Part shown: one piece after another, positions 7,272 to 16,090 of the stretch
Position numbering within the stretch: the first letter of the stretch is position 1
Layout: every line of letters starts with the position of its first letter
Assembly: GCA_020638285.1 (NCBI GenBank)
Contig: JACKIV010000001.1
Coordinates: 186,001 to 250,000, forward strand
Direction of reading: 5' to 3'
DNA: 64,000 bases
Source of the DNA: Rhodospirillales bacterium
GTDB lineage: Bacteria; Pseudomonadota; Alphaproteobacteria; Micavibrionales; Micavibrionaceae
Program-made: the position numbers and the translations under genes
The notes under the pieces: generated by a model
Told to the model about the DNA's origin: nothing
Database searches by the model: none
The model's input: only the letters and a program-made list of their open reading frames with translations

Positions 7272-8279
7272 TTACCCCTTCGGCGGGGTGGGCTCGCCTT
7301 TCTTTCCGTCTTCGCGGGTTTTGAGCAAGGACAGAAAGACCGAGCCGCTGAGCAACGCAAAAGTTACGCCAAGCGCGATGAGCGGATTCACATGTCCGAC
7401 ATAAAAGGTATAGAAAACCTTTGCGCCGATGAACACAAGGATAAGGGAAAGGGCATATTTGAGATAGATAAAACGGTGCAGCATAGCCGCCAGAGCGAAA
7501 TACAGGGACCGCAGGCCCAGAATCGCAAAAATGTTGCTCGTGTAGACAATATAGGGGTCCGTTGTAATGGCGAAAACCGCTGGAACGCTGTCGACCGCAA
7601 AGATCAGGTCCGCGATTTCAATGCTGACCAGAGCCAGAAACAAGGGTGTGGCGTGCCAGACCGCGCGGCCCAGTTCGGGGTGATGGTGATGCACGAAGAA
7701 ATCATGCCCGTGGAAATCTTCGGTGATATGAAAGCGCTTGCGCAGGAATCGCACGACGGCATTTTCCTCCACGGCCTTGTCATCGTCAGAGGCCATGAAC
7801 AGCATCTTGACTCCGCTGAAAAACAAAAACGCCCCGAAGAGCAGCAAAACCCAGTCAAAGCGGCTCACGATCGCCGCGCCCAGACCGATCATGATTGCGC
7901 GCATGACGATCACGCCGATAATGCCCCAGAACAAAACCCGGTGCTGATATTGATCCGGGACAGAAAAGCTCTTGAAAATCAACATCATGACAAAAAGATT
8001 ATCGATGGAAAGACTCTGCTCGACGAGATATCCGGTATAAAAATCAATCCCCGAATCACGGCCCAGATGATTCCAGACCCAGACTCCGAACAGACAGGCG
8101 ATGGTGATGTATCCCGCGCTGAGCTTCAGGCTCTCTTTTACGCCGATTGTGTGATCCTTGCGGTTGAGCACGCCCAGATCCAGAACCAGAAGCGTGGCGA
8201 CGATTCCCAGAAATGCGCTCCACAGACCCAGACTCTTGCCCATGATCGGCGTAGCCAGAAGATCCATCAGATATTCCAT
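7272..8279 (-). CDS. TerC/Alx-family integral membrane protein
   Basis: A 335-residue polytopic membrane protein with about eight hydrophobic segments. The TerC family signatures are visible: acidic residues within membrane helices in EQSLSIDNLFVMMLIF and IADLIFAVDSVPAVFAI. A His-rich loop (HDFFVHHHHPELG) lies between helices and may bind metal. Family members such as Alx and MeeF-type proteins are linked to manganese export or metal supply to secreted enzymes; tellurite resistance is the historical name. It is the first gene of a tight operon with a cysteine desulfurase and a ferredoxin. I see no yybP-ykoY-like riboswitch in the 180-base upstream region. Confidence 0.92.
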   Translation of the reverse strand: MEYLMDLLATPIMGKSLGLWSAFLGIVATLLVLDLGVLNRKDHTIGVKESLKLSAGYITIACLFGVWVWNHLGRDSGIDFYTGYLVEQSLSIDNLFVMMLIFKSFSVPDQYQHRVLFWGIIGVIVMRAIMIGLGAAIVSRFDWVLLLFGAFLFFSGVKMLFMASDDDKAVEENAVVRFLRKRFHITEDFHGHDFFVHHHHPELGRAVWHATPLFLALVSIEIADLIFAVDSVPAVFAITTDPYIVYTSNIFAILGLRSLYFALAAMLHRFIYLKYALSLILVFIGAKVFYTFYVGHVNPLIALGVTFALLSGSVFLSLLKTREDGKKGEPTPPKG

Positions 8280-8458
8280 AGCATCTAAGTCCTTGTGTTT
8301 GCATTCTTTCGCAGCGCACTATACACATGGACGCAAGAAAAGCGCAAATGACAATTTGCAAAGCCTCAGGAAATCCATATTTTTTACATTCGCCCCCTTT
8401 TATCCTTTGAAATCCCGTCTATATTGTCCGGGTCTCATTCGAACGGAGAATTTGTTTT

Positions 8459-9619
8459 ATGAAAAAACGTCTGGTGATTATGGCGGTTTTGCTGATCCTT
8501 GTTTTCGGGGGGCTGGCAGGGTTTTCTGTGTTCAAAAACATGATGATGGCGCAGTTCTTTGCCTCCATGATGACACCGCCGCCCGTTCCTGTCGCCGTTG
8601 CGCAAGGCGTTTCCGAGCCTGTTCCGCGCACGCTGGAGGCGGTTGGAAGCATTGAGGCGGTTCGTCAGGTCACGCTCTCGCCAGAGGTTGCCGGGCGGGT
8701 CAAGCAGATCTTTTTCATGGCCGGGGCCACGGTCAAGGCAGGCGATCCGGTCTTGCAGCTCAATGACGACCCGGAGCGCGGAGATCTGGAACGATATACC
8801 GCGCAGGAAAAACTTGCGGAAATCAATCTCGGACGCTCTCAGAAACTCGTCAATGTCGCCGCGCCGCGCAGTCAGGTGGACGAATATCGCAGCCTTCTGG
8901 CCGAAGCACGCGGCAATATCGCCAGCACGCAAGCCCGCATTGAACAGAAAATGGTCCGGGCGCCCTTTAACGGCGTTCTGGGGATTCGTCAGGTCAATCT
9001 GGGTCAATATCTTATGCCCGGCCAGCCGGTTGTGACTTTGACGGATTCATCCGAATTGTTCGTGAATTTCACGTTGCCTGAACGCAATCACGGCGATCTG
9101 GCGGTAGGCCAGAGCGTGCGCCTGTCGGTCGATGCGTGGCCGGATAAAGTCTTCGAGGCCAAAATCAGCGCTCTTGAGCCTCAGATCGGCGCCGAAACCC
9201 GTACGATCAAGGTTCAGGCGCGGCTTTCGAACGAAGAAAACCTTCTTCTGCCCGGCATGTACGCCAAGGCTGTCGTGGTCCTGCCCTCCGGCGCGCCCGC
9301 CGTGATCGTGCCGGAAACGGCGGTGGACTTTACCATTTACGGCGACTCTGTTTTCGTTGTGAAGGAAGACGCGCAGGCGGGCGCCGAGATAAAAGCGGGC
9401 GAGAAAGCAACCCCGCTCCTCAAGGCGGATCGGGTTTACGTGAAAACAGGTCCGCGCTTTGACGGGCGCGTGGCGGTTCTGGAAGGTCTTGAGGCAGGCG
9501 ACCGGGTTGTGACATCGGGCCAGATCAAGCTTCATCCCGGTTCTGTCGTGACTCTGGCCGCTCAGGACACGCTTGAGGTCGACCGCGCGGCGCGCAAGGA
9601 CGAAAAACGCAATGAGTAG
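8459..9619 (+). CDS. RND efflux periplasmic adaptor (membrane fusion protein)
   Basis: Periplasmic adaptor linking an inner-membrane RND pump to an outer-membrane TolC channel, 386 residues. It has an N-terminal membrane anchor or uncleaved signal (residues about 5-22). A lipoyl half-motif follows (VGSIEAVRQVTLSPEVAGRV), then a short alpha-hairpin and the second lipoyl half (KMVRAPFNGVLGIRQVNLGQYL). Beta-barrel and membrane-proximal domains complete it. It resembles MexH-type adaptors. GGAG lies before the start. The pump gene follows 37 bases downstream. No tolC gene is adjacent, so one of the TolC-family proteins at 18.7 or 57.3 kb, or one elsewhere, would have to serve. Confidence 0.95.
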   Translation: MKKRLVIMAVLLILVFGGLAGFSVFKNMMMAQFFASMMTPPPVPVAVAQGVSEPVPRTLEAVGSIEAVRQVTLSPEVAGRVKQIFFMAGATVKAGDPVLQLNDDPERGDLERYTAQEKLAEINLGRSQKLVNVAAPRSQVDEYRSLLAEARGNIASTQARIEQKMVRAPFNGVLGIRQVNLGQYLMPGQPVVTLTDSSELFVNFTLPERNHGDLAVGQSVRLSVDAWPDKVFEAKISALEPQIGAETRTIKVQARLSNEENLLLPGMYAKAVVVLPSGAPAVIVPETAVDFTIYGDSVFVVKEDAQAGAEIKAGEKATPLLKADRVYVKTGPRFDGRVAVLEGLEAGDRVVTSGQIKLHPGSVVTLAAQDTLEVDRAARKDEKRNE

Positions 9620-9656
9620 GACCTGTTAACAAACTTCAACCCGGATGGGAAAATCC

Positions 9657-12600
9657 ATGGTTCTGACCGATCTTTTTATCAAGCGTCCGGTTCTGGCCCT
9701 CGTGGTCAATCTGGTTGTGCTGCTTGTGGGGCTGCGGGCTCTGTTCGATCTGCCGATCCGCCAGTATCCGGCGCTGGAGACGGCGGTGATTACGGTGTCG
9801 ACGGGCTATCCCGGCGCCTCGCCCTCGCTCATGCAGGGGTTTGTCACCACGCCCATCGCGCGAGCGATCGCCTCGGCGGAGGGCGTGGAATATCTGGTGT
9901 CCAATTCCCGTCAAAGCTCCAGTTCGGTTGAGGCGCATCTGCGGCTTGGCGCGGATTCGGGCGCGGCCATGACCGAAATCATGGCCAAGGTGAATGAGGT
10001 CAAATATCTCATCCCGCGCGAATCCAACGATCCCGTCATCACAAAATCGACCGGTGAGCGGATTGCGCTCATGTATATCGGGTTTGCAAGCGACGAGCTG
10101 ACCATTCCCGCCATCACGGACTATCTGATCCGCGTGGTCCAGCCGATGCTGGCCACTGTGGACGGCGTGGCGTCGGCGGAGATTATCGGCGGCCAGACCC
10201 TGGCCATGCGGGTATGGCTTGATCCCTCGCGCATGGCGGCACGCGGAATTACGGCGAGCGATGTTTCGGCGGCCTTGCGGACGAATAACTACCAGTCCGC
10301 GCCCGGCCAGATGAAAGGCGTCTTTATCGTCACGAATATCGAAACGAACACCGATCTGAACGCGGTGGAGCAGTTTCGCGATCTGGTGGTCAAGTCCAGG
10401 GACGGCGCGCTGGTCCGCCTGAAAGACATCGGAACGATTGAACTGGGCGCCGAGAATTACGACCAGAACGCATTGATGAACGGCAAGACCGCCGTCTATC
10501 TGGGCGTGCGTGGAACGCCGACGGGCAATCCCCTGACGATCGTGCAGGACGTGAAGGTTCTGCTCAAGGATCTGGAGCGCAGCAAACCGCCCTCCATGTC
10601 CATCGCGGTTCCTTATGATTCGACGGTGTTCATTCAGGCCTCGATCGACGAAGTCGTCAAGACGCTTCTGGAAGCCGTGGGCATCGTCGTGGTTGTGATC
10701 TTCCTGTTTCTGGGAACGCTGCGCTCGGTCATCATTCCCATTGTCACCATTCCGCTGTCCCTGATCGGTGCGGCGTTCCTGATGCTTGCCATGGGATTTT
10801 CGCTTAATCTGCTGACGTTGCTCGCCATGGTCATGGCCATCGGGCTTGTGGTGGATGACGCCATTGTTGTGGTCGAAAACGTCTATCGTCACGTCGAAAA
10901 AGGACTCACCCCCGTTCAGGCCGCCATCAAGGGCGCGCGCGAGATCGTGGGACCCGTCATCGCCATGACCATCACGCTGGCCGCCGTTTATGCCCCGATC
11001 GGGTTTATGGGCGGGCTGACGGGAACCTTGTTCCGCGAATTCGCCTTTACCCTCGCCGGAGCCGTCCTGATCTCCGGATTTGTGGCCATCACGCTCTCGC
11101 CCGTCATGTGTTCGCTCTTCCTCAAGCACGGGATGAACGAGACGGGATTTGCCCGGCGGGTCGAGACGTTCTTTTCGCGCATTGAAAACGCCTATGGGCG
11201 GCGGTTGCATGCGACTTTGGACTATCGCCCCGTTACGGCCCTGTTCGCGGCGGTGGTTCTGGCCAGTCTTTGGTTTCTCTATTCCGGCGCGCAAAAGGAA
11301 CTGGCCCCGGAGGAAGATGTGGGCGTGGTGATTACGGCCTCCAAAGGTCCGGCCTATGCGAATATCGACTATACAGCGGCCTTTGCACGCAAGGTGGAAA
11401 ATATCTTCGCAGAGTTTCCCGAGCGCAAGGCCAGCTTCGTTCTCAACGGCATGGGCGCGCCTTCGGACGGGTTCGCGGGAATGACCTTGAAGCCGTGGGA
11501 CGAGCGGACCCGCAGCACAAAGGATATTCAACCTGAAATCCAGCAGGCCGTGGGCGGAATCGAAGGCCAGAACATCTTTGTTTTTTTGCCCCCCGCTTTG
11601 CCGGGATCCGAGGGCGGTCTGCCCGTCCAGATGGTCATTCGCAGCACCGAGGACTATGAGTCCGTCTGGCGGGTGATGGAGACCCTCAAGACCGCCGCGC
11701 GCGAAAGCGGCATGTTCATGGTCACGGACAGCGATCTGAACTTCAATACGCCAACCGTCGAAATCGCCATCGACCACACCAAGGCCGGCGCGATGGGCAT
11801 CACGATGCAGGGCATCGGGGACACGCTCGCGCTTTTGCTGGGTGGAAACTACGTCAATCGCTTTACCCTGAACGGGCGGTCTTATGACGTAATTCCGCAA
11901 GTGCCGCGATCCTTGCGCCTGACCCCCGACGACCTGACCCGTTACTACGTTCCGACGGGAAGCGGCGCGCTCGTGCCGATCTCCAGCGTGGCGGACGTGC
12001 GCATGGAGAGCGCACCCAACGCCTTGACCCAGTTCAACCAGATGAATTCGGCGACGTTTCAGGCCATTCCCTTTCCGGGGGTGAGCATGGGTGCGGCCAT
12101 CGGGTTTCTGGAGGCCAAGGCCGCCGAGATTTTGCCGCGTGGATACGACCACGATTATTTGAGCAATTCCCGCCAATTCGTGCAGGAAGGCAATGCGCTT
12201 TTGATTACGTTTGCCTTTGCGTTGCTGGCGATTTTTCTGGTTCTGGCGGCACAGTTTGAGTCCCTGCGCGACCCGCTGGTGATTCTGGTCAGTGTGCCTC
12301 TGGCGGTGTGCGGCGCCTTGATCCCGCTGTTTCTGGGGCTGGCGAGTGTGAATATCTATACCCAGATCGGGCTTGTCACGCTCATCGGCTTGATCGCCAA
12401 GCACGGTATCCTGATGACGGAATTCGCCAATCAGGCCCAGATCGAGCAAGGCCTTGACCGCCGCGCGGCGATCGAGCTTGCGGCGCGGGTACGGCTGCGG
12501 CCTATCCTGATGACCACGGCGGCGACGGTGATGGGGCTTGTGCCCTTGCTTCTGGCCAGCGGGGCCGGCGCGGCGAGCCGCTTTAGCATCGGTCTGGTCA

Positions 12601-12737
12601 TCGTTGTGGGGATGAGCGTGGGGACACTCTTTACCCTGTTCGTTCTTCCGGCGGTGTATACGGCCATCGCCCGCGACCATGCCGCGGCCTCCCGATCTGC
12701 CCGCGCCGCGCAGATCCGCGATGTGACGGGGGGATAG
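9657..12737 (+). CDS. RND multidrug efflux pump, inner-membrane transporter (HAE1 type)
   Basis: Proton-driven trimeric exporter of the AcrB/MexI type, 1026 residues, full length. It opens MVLTDLFIKRPVLA, the usual start; an ATG 12 bases upstream is less likely because GGGA precedes 9657 at good spacing. Typical pieces are QYPALETAVITVSTGYPGAS, the proton-relay helix with GLVVDDAIVVVENVYRH (paired aspartates in TM4), and VAITLSPVMCSL. The second repeat has GLIAKHGILMTEFANQA, with the TM10 Lys. Substrates cannot be predicted. A very long open frame on the opposite strand is a codon-phase shadow. A hairpin terminator separates it from convergent hrcA. Confidence 0.96.
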   Translation: MVLTDLFIKRPVLALVVNLVVLLVGLRALFDLPIRQYPALETAVITVSTGYPGASPSLMQGFVTTPIARAIASAEGVEYLVSNSRQSSSSVEAHLRLGADSGAAMTEIMAKVNEVKYLIPRESNDPVITKSTGERIALMYIGFASDELTIPAITDYLIRVVQPMLATVDGVASAEIIGGQTLAMRVWLDPSRMAARGITASDVSAALRTNNYQSAPGQMKGVFIVTNIETNTDLNAVEQFRDLVVKSRDGALVRLKDIGTIELGAENYDQNALMNGKTAVYLGVRGTPTGNPLTIVQDVKVLLKDLERSKPPSMSIAVPYDSTVFIQASIDEVVKTLLEAVGIVVVVIFLFLGTLRSVIIPIVTIPLSLIGAAFLMLAMGFSLNLLTLLAMVMAIGLVVDDAIVVVENVYRHVEKGLTPVQAAIKGAREIVGPVIAMTITLAAVYAPIGFMGGLTGTLFREFAFTLAGAVLISGFVAITLSPVMCSLFLKHGMNETGFARRVETFFSRIENAYGRRLHATLDYRPVTALFAAVVLASLWFLYSGAQKELAPEEDVGVVITASKGPAYANIDYTAAFARKVENIFAEFPERKASFVLNGMGAPSDGFAGMTLKPWDERTRSTKDIQPEIQQAVGGIEGQNIFVFLPPALPGSEGGLPVQMVIRSTEDYESVWRVMETLKTAARESGMFMVTDSDLNFNTPTVEIAIDHTKAGAMGITMQGIGDTLALLLGGNYVNRFTLNGRSYDVIPQVPRSLRLTPDDLTRYYVPTGSGALVPISSVADVRMESAPNALTQFNQMNSATFQAIPFPGVSMGAAIGFLEAKAAEILPRGYDHDYLSNSRQFVQEGNALLITFAFALLAIFLVLAAQFESLRDPLVILVSVPLAVCGALIPLFLGLASVNIYTQIGLVTLIGLIAKHGILMTEFANQAQIEQGLDRRAAIELAARVRLRPILMTTAATVMGLVPLLLASGAGAASRFSIGLVIVVGMSVGTLFTLFVLPAVYTAIARDHAAASRSARAAQIRDVTGG

Positions 12738-12744
12738 AGATTTT

Positions 12745-12783
12745 CCCTCTCCCCTGTAGGGAAGAGGGATCAAGGGAGAGGGG
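12745..12783. terminator. Bidirectional GC-rich hairpin between the RND pump gene and hrcA
   Basis: CCCTCTCCC (12745-12753) pairs with GGGAGAGGG (12774-12782). A third related block, GGGAAGAGGG at 12759-12768, allows an alternative smaller hairpin. It lies between convergent genes. No strong T-run follows on the plus strand, but TTTTCCCTCT precedes it, giving T residues on one side only. It resembles intergenic REP-like units as well as a terminator. Confidence 0.55.
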
Positions 12784-12798
12784 TCTGTATCTAAAAAC

Positions 12799-13854
12799 CT
12801 ACCCCTTGAACCCCGCCATGTGGCTTAAAACTTTCGCGGTGTAGTCCACAATGGGGATGATGCGGCCATAATTCAGGCGCGAGGGGCCAATGACGCCGAT
12901 GGCCCCGACGATTCCCTTGCGGGCGTCGCGGCAGGGCGAGATCACCATCGACCATCCGGAATGATCGAAAATGCGGTTTTCGGTGCCGATGAAAATCTGG
13001 ACGCCCTGCGCGTTCTGGGCGGATTCGAGCAGACGCACGGCGGTTTCGGATTCCTCCAGCAAGGCCAGAAGGCTGCGCGCTTTTTCCAGATCGTCCACGG
13101 CGCGCACGTCATTGAGCAAATGCGACTGGCCCCGCACGATCAGATATCCCGATCCCGCCCCCGGCGAAGACAGAGCGATTCCCCTGCGGACCAGATCTTC
13201 GGTCAGGGCGTCCAGATGCGTGCGGCGCGCGGCGATTTCCGCCTGAATGTCTCCGGCGACCTGAGTTAAGGACTTTCCGCGCAGGCGGTCCGACAGATAA
13301 TTTCCTGCTGCCTCCAGCGCCGATTCCAGTGCGCCCGCGGGCAATCCTTCCGGAACGGTCATCACCCGGTTTTCGATCATCCCGTCTTCGAGAACCAGAA
13401 CGACCAGAAGCCGCGAGGCGTCAATCCGGACAAACTGGAGAGTCTTCACGGCCTTGTCCGTCTTGGGCGCAACGACAAGTCCCGCGCAGGCCGAAAGCCC
13501 CGCGATCATGGTACTGGCCCGCTCCAGCGCTTGTTCAGGTGTAAGCGTGCCGCCGCGACAGACGGACTCAATCGTTTCGCGCTCCGCCGCGCCCAGATTG
13601 CCGATTTCCATCAATCCGTCCACGTACAGACGCAGGCCGAGCTGGGTCGGCAGACGCCCCGCCGAAATGTGGGGCGCATAGAGCAATCCTTCGGTTTCAA
13701 GTTCGGACATCACGGCGCGGATGGTGGCCGGAGACAGGCCCAGACCCGGAAGAAGTGATAACGCCCGCGATCCTACAGGGACGCCGCTTCCCAGCCAGGA
13801 CTCAACAATCCGGCGGAAAATCTCACGGGAACGGGCATCCATATCCGACAGCAT
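12799..13854 (-). CDS. hrcA: Heat-inducible transcription repressor HrcA
   Basis: Repressor that binds the CIRCE inverted repeat and is kept active by GroEL; 351 residues. The N-terminal winged helix is visible (EIFRRIVESWLGSGVPVGSRAL, LSPATIRAVMSELE, HISAGRLPT). A GAF-like middle domain and a C-terminal dimerisation part (FIGTENRIFDHSGWSMVISPC, GAIGVIGPSRLNYGRIIPIVDYTA) follow. Its target is present in this window upstream of groES at 42.1 kb. The gene lies 45 bases after uvrB, has no recognisable ribosome site before ATG 13854, and has a TATAAT box 7 bases upstream, suggesting a leaderless transcript. grpE, the usual partner, is not adjacent. Confidence 0.96.
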   Translation of the reverse strand: MLSDMDARSREIFRRIVESWLGSGVPVGSRALSLLPGLGLSPATIRAVMSELETEGLLYAPHISAGRLPTQLGLRLYVDGLMEIGNLGAAERETIESVCRGGTLTPEQALERASTMIAGLSACAGLVVAPKTDKAVKTLQFVRIDASRLLVVLVLEDGMIENRVMTVPEGLPAGALESALEAAGNYLSDRLRGKSLTQVAGDIQAEIAARRTHLDALTEDLVRRGIALSSPGAGSGYLIVRGQSHLLNDVRAVDDLEKARSLLALLEESETAVRLLESAQNAQGVQIFIGTENRIFDHSGWSMVISPCRDARKGIVGAIGVIGPSRLNYGRIIPIVDYTAKVLSHMAGFKG

Positions 13855-13861
13855 GGAGGAA

Positions 13862-13890
13862 ATTATAATCGGGACGGGGAAGGAAGTCGA
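13862..13890 (-). promoter_or_regulatory. Predicted promoter giving a leaderless hrcA transcript
   Basis: On the minus strand TCGACT (13890-13885) is followed after 17 bases by a consensus TATAAT (13867-13862). The expected start point coincides with the A of the hrcA ATG at 13854. No CIRCE element is seen here, so hrcA would not be autoregulated through CIRCE. Confidence 0.5.
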
Positions 13891-13899
13891 AGTCTTCTT

Positions 13900-15966
13900 T
13901 TACGATCCGGCGATTTCCAGTTCCATTACCTCCAGCGTCCTGATTTCGTCGCGCAGTTTTGCTGCGGTTTCAAATTCCAGATCGGCGGCGGCGATGTGCA
14001 TTTTTCTGTGCAGGGACTCGATATGTTTGCGCAAGGCGGCGGGACTGCGCAGAAACTCGGCCTGCGCCGATCCGTCTGCAAAACCCGCCGCCAGACGAAC
14101 AGATTCGCCCTGGCCGTATGCGCCGGACATGGTGTCGCCGATGGCCTTGCGAACACTTTCGGGCGTGATGCCGTGGGCGGTGTTGTATGCCTTTTGTTTT
14201 TCGCGGCGGCGGTCGGTTTCGTCGATGGCGGCCTTCATGCTTTTTGTGATCGTGTCGGCGTACAGGATGGCCTTGGCCTCGACGTTACGCGCGGCGCGCC
14301 CGATGGTCTGGATCAGGGAGGTGCGCGAGCGCAAAAATCCTTCCTTGTCGGCATCCAGAATGGCCACCAGCATGCATTCGGGAATGTCGAGCCCCTCGCG
14401 CAACAGATTGATCCCGACCAGAATTTCGAACGTGCCGAGCCTTAGGTCCCGGATGATCTCGATCCGCTCCAGCGTATCCACGTCGGAATGCAGATACCGC
14501 ACGCGCAGGCCGTTGTCGGACAGATATTCGGTGAGCGCCTCGGCCATTTTCTTGGTCAGGGTGGTCACCAAAACGCGCCCCCCGCGCGCCGTAACCCGGC
14601 GGCATTCTTCCATCAAATCGTCGATCTGGTTTTTCGTCGGGCGGATGTCCACGGGCGGGTCGGTCAGGCCCGTGGGGCGCACAACCTGCTCGGCGGAAAT
14701 TCCGCCCGCTTTTTCGATTTCCCAGTCGCCGGGCGTGGCGCTGACATAAATCGTCTGGGCGCGCATCCGCTCCCACTCCTCGAATTTGAGCGGGCGGTTG
14801 TCGATGGCGGCGGGCAGGCGAAACCCATAGTCCACCAGAACGCTCTTGCGCGCGCGGTCGCCGTTATACATGGCGCGGATCTGGGATACCATCACGTGGC
14901 TCTCGTCCAGAAATAAAATCGAATCCTTTGGCATGTATTCGATCAAGGTCGGCGGGGCCTCGCCCGGCGCGCGCCCGGTCAGGTATCGGGAGTAATTCTC
15001 GATTCCCTGACACATGCCGGTGGCTTCCATCATTTCGATATCGAACTGGGTGCGTTGCTCAATCCGCTGGGCCTCCAGCAATTTTCCGGCCTCGTTTAAT
15101 TCCGCAAGGCGCAGTTTCAGATCGCGCTTGATGGCGGTGATGGCCTGCGCGATCGTGGGGCCGGGGGTGACATAGTGCGAATTGGCAAAGATCCGCACGC
15201 CGTCGAGATCGGCGAATCTTTCGCCCGTGAGGGGATCGAATTCGGTGATTTTTTCCATCTCGTCGCCGAACAGGGAGAATCGCCACGCCCGATCCTCAAA
15301 GTGCGCGGGGAACAGCTCGACGCAATCGCCGCGCACGCGGAACGTTCCGCGCTCAAAGGCGATGTCGTTGCGTTTGTACTGGAGGGCGACGAATCGGCGG
15401 ATCAGGTCTTCGCGGTCGATGGTCTGGCCGGTTTTCAGGTCCACCGTCGCGGCCATATAGTCTTCTTTTGATCCGATGCCGTAAATGCACGAGACGCTGG
15501 CCACGATAATCACGTCGCGCCGCTCGAACAAGGCGCGGGTGGCGGCGTGGCGCATGCGGTCGATCTGTTCGTTGATGCTGGAGTCTTTCTCGATATAGGT
15601 ATCGGTGCGCGGGATATAGGCTTCGGGTTGATAGTAATCGTAATACGACACGAAATATTCCACGGCGTTGTTCGGGAAAAAACTTTTGAACTCGCCATAC
15701 AGCTGCGCGGCGAGGGTCTTGTTGGGCGCCAGAATCAGGGCCGGTCGCCCGGTGCGCGCGATGATCTGCGCCATGGTAAAGGTCTTGCCCGATCCGGTGA
15801 CGCCGAGCAACGTCTGGTCGGTCAGGCCGCTTTCCAGCCCGGCGACGAGCGCACGGATAGCCTCCGGCTGGTCCCCCGCGGGGGAGAAGGGGGAAACGAT
15901 GCGGAAAGGGCGGGGGTCAACCGACCCCGCCGCGCTTTCTTCCCGTTTTTCCAAGGTTTTCCACAT
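13900..15966 (-). CDS. uvrB: UvrABC nucleotide excision repair subunit B
   Basis: DNA damage verification helicase of nucleotide excision repair, loaded by UvrA and handing DNA to UvrC; 688 residues. Walker A is GVTGSGKTFTMAQ and the DEAH-like box is DESHV. The damage-binding beta-hairpin is YYDYYQPEAYIPRTDTYIEK. The C-terminal helicase motifs include INLLREGLDIPE and TIGRAARN. The UVR domain that binds UvrC is at the end (LHRKMHIAAADLEFETAAKLRDEI begins it). I start at ATG 15966; an in-frame TTG at 15990 is less likely. I see no alphaproteobacterial LexA box (GTTC-N7-GTTC) in the region just upstream. hrcA follows on the same strand. Confidence 0.97.
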   Translation of the reverse strand: MWKTLEKREESAAGSVDPRPFRIVSPFSPAGDQPEAIRALVAGLESGLTDQTLLGVTGSGKTFTMAQIIARTGRPALILAPNKTLAAQLYGEFKSFFPNNAVEYFVSYYDYYQPEAYIPRTDTYIEKDSSINEQIDRMRHAATRALFERRDVIIVASVSCIYGIGSKEDYMAATVDLKTGQTIDREDLIRRFVALQYKRNDIAFERGTFRVRGDCVELFPAHFEDRAWRFSLFGDEMEKITEFDPLTGERFADLDGVRIFANSHYVTPGPTIAQAITAIKRDLKLRLAELNEAGKLLEAQRIEQRTQFDIEMMEATGMCQGIENYSRYLTGRAPGEAPPTLIEYMPKDSILFLDESHVMVSQIRAMYNGDRARKSVLVDYGFRLPAAIDNRPLKFEEWERMRAQTIYVSATPGDWEIEKAGGISAEQVVRPTGLTDPPVDIRPTKNQIDDLMEECRRVTARGGRVLVTTLTKKMAEALTEYLSDNGLRVRYLHSDVDTLERIEIIRDLRLGTFEILVGINLLREGLDIPECMLVAILDADKEGFLRSRTSLIQTIGRAARNVEAKAILYADTITKSMKAAIDETDRRREKQKAYNTAHGITPESVRKAIGDTMSGAYGQGESVRLAAGFADGSAQAEFLRSPAALRKHIESLHRKMHIAAADLEFETAAKLRDEIRTLEVMELEIAGS

Positions 15967-16090
15967 TGAACCTGTATAAGTCGGATGCAAAGGAATTCAT
16001 AGGGGGTTAGAGTCTTTCTCCTTTTCTGAGGCGCAACGGCCACAACGGCTTCCGGATGCTCAGACATTCAGCCTTTGATCGGTAAGCAGA

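Noticed and set aside
7140..8288. A plus-strand frame of 382 codons opposite terC and the desulfurase start
   Set aside because: Highly charged nonsense-like composition; the minus-strand genes have clear family motifs.
8280..8458. Manganese riboswitch (yybP-ykoY type) upstream of terC
   Set aside because: No matching conserved loops or stem layout could be found by eye.
9636..12773. A 1,045-codon open frame on the minus strand opposite the RND pump gene
   Set aside because: It is the antisense of a strongly biased GC-rich gene. Its product is Arg/His/Gln-rich with no domain, and the plus-strand product is a full RND transporter.
15967..16090. SOS box for uvrB
   Set aside because: No GTTC-N7-GTTC or CTGT-N8-ACAG-like site is readable in the upstream bases.
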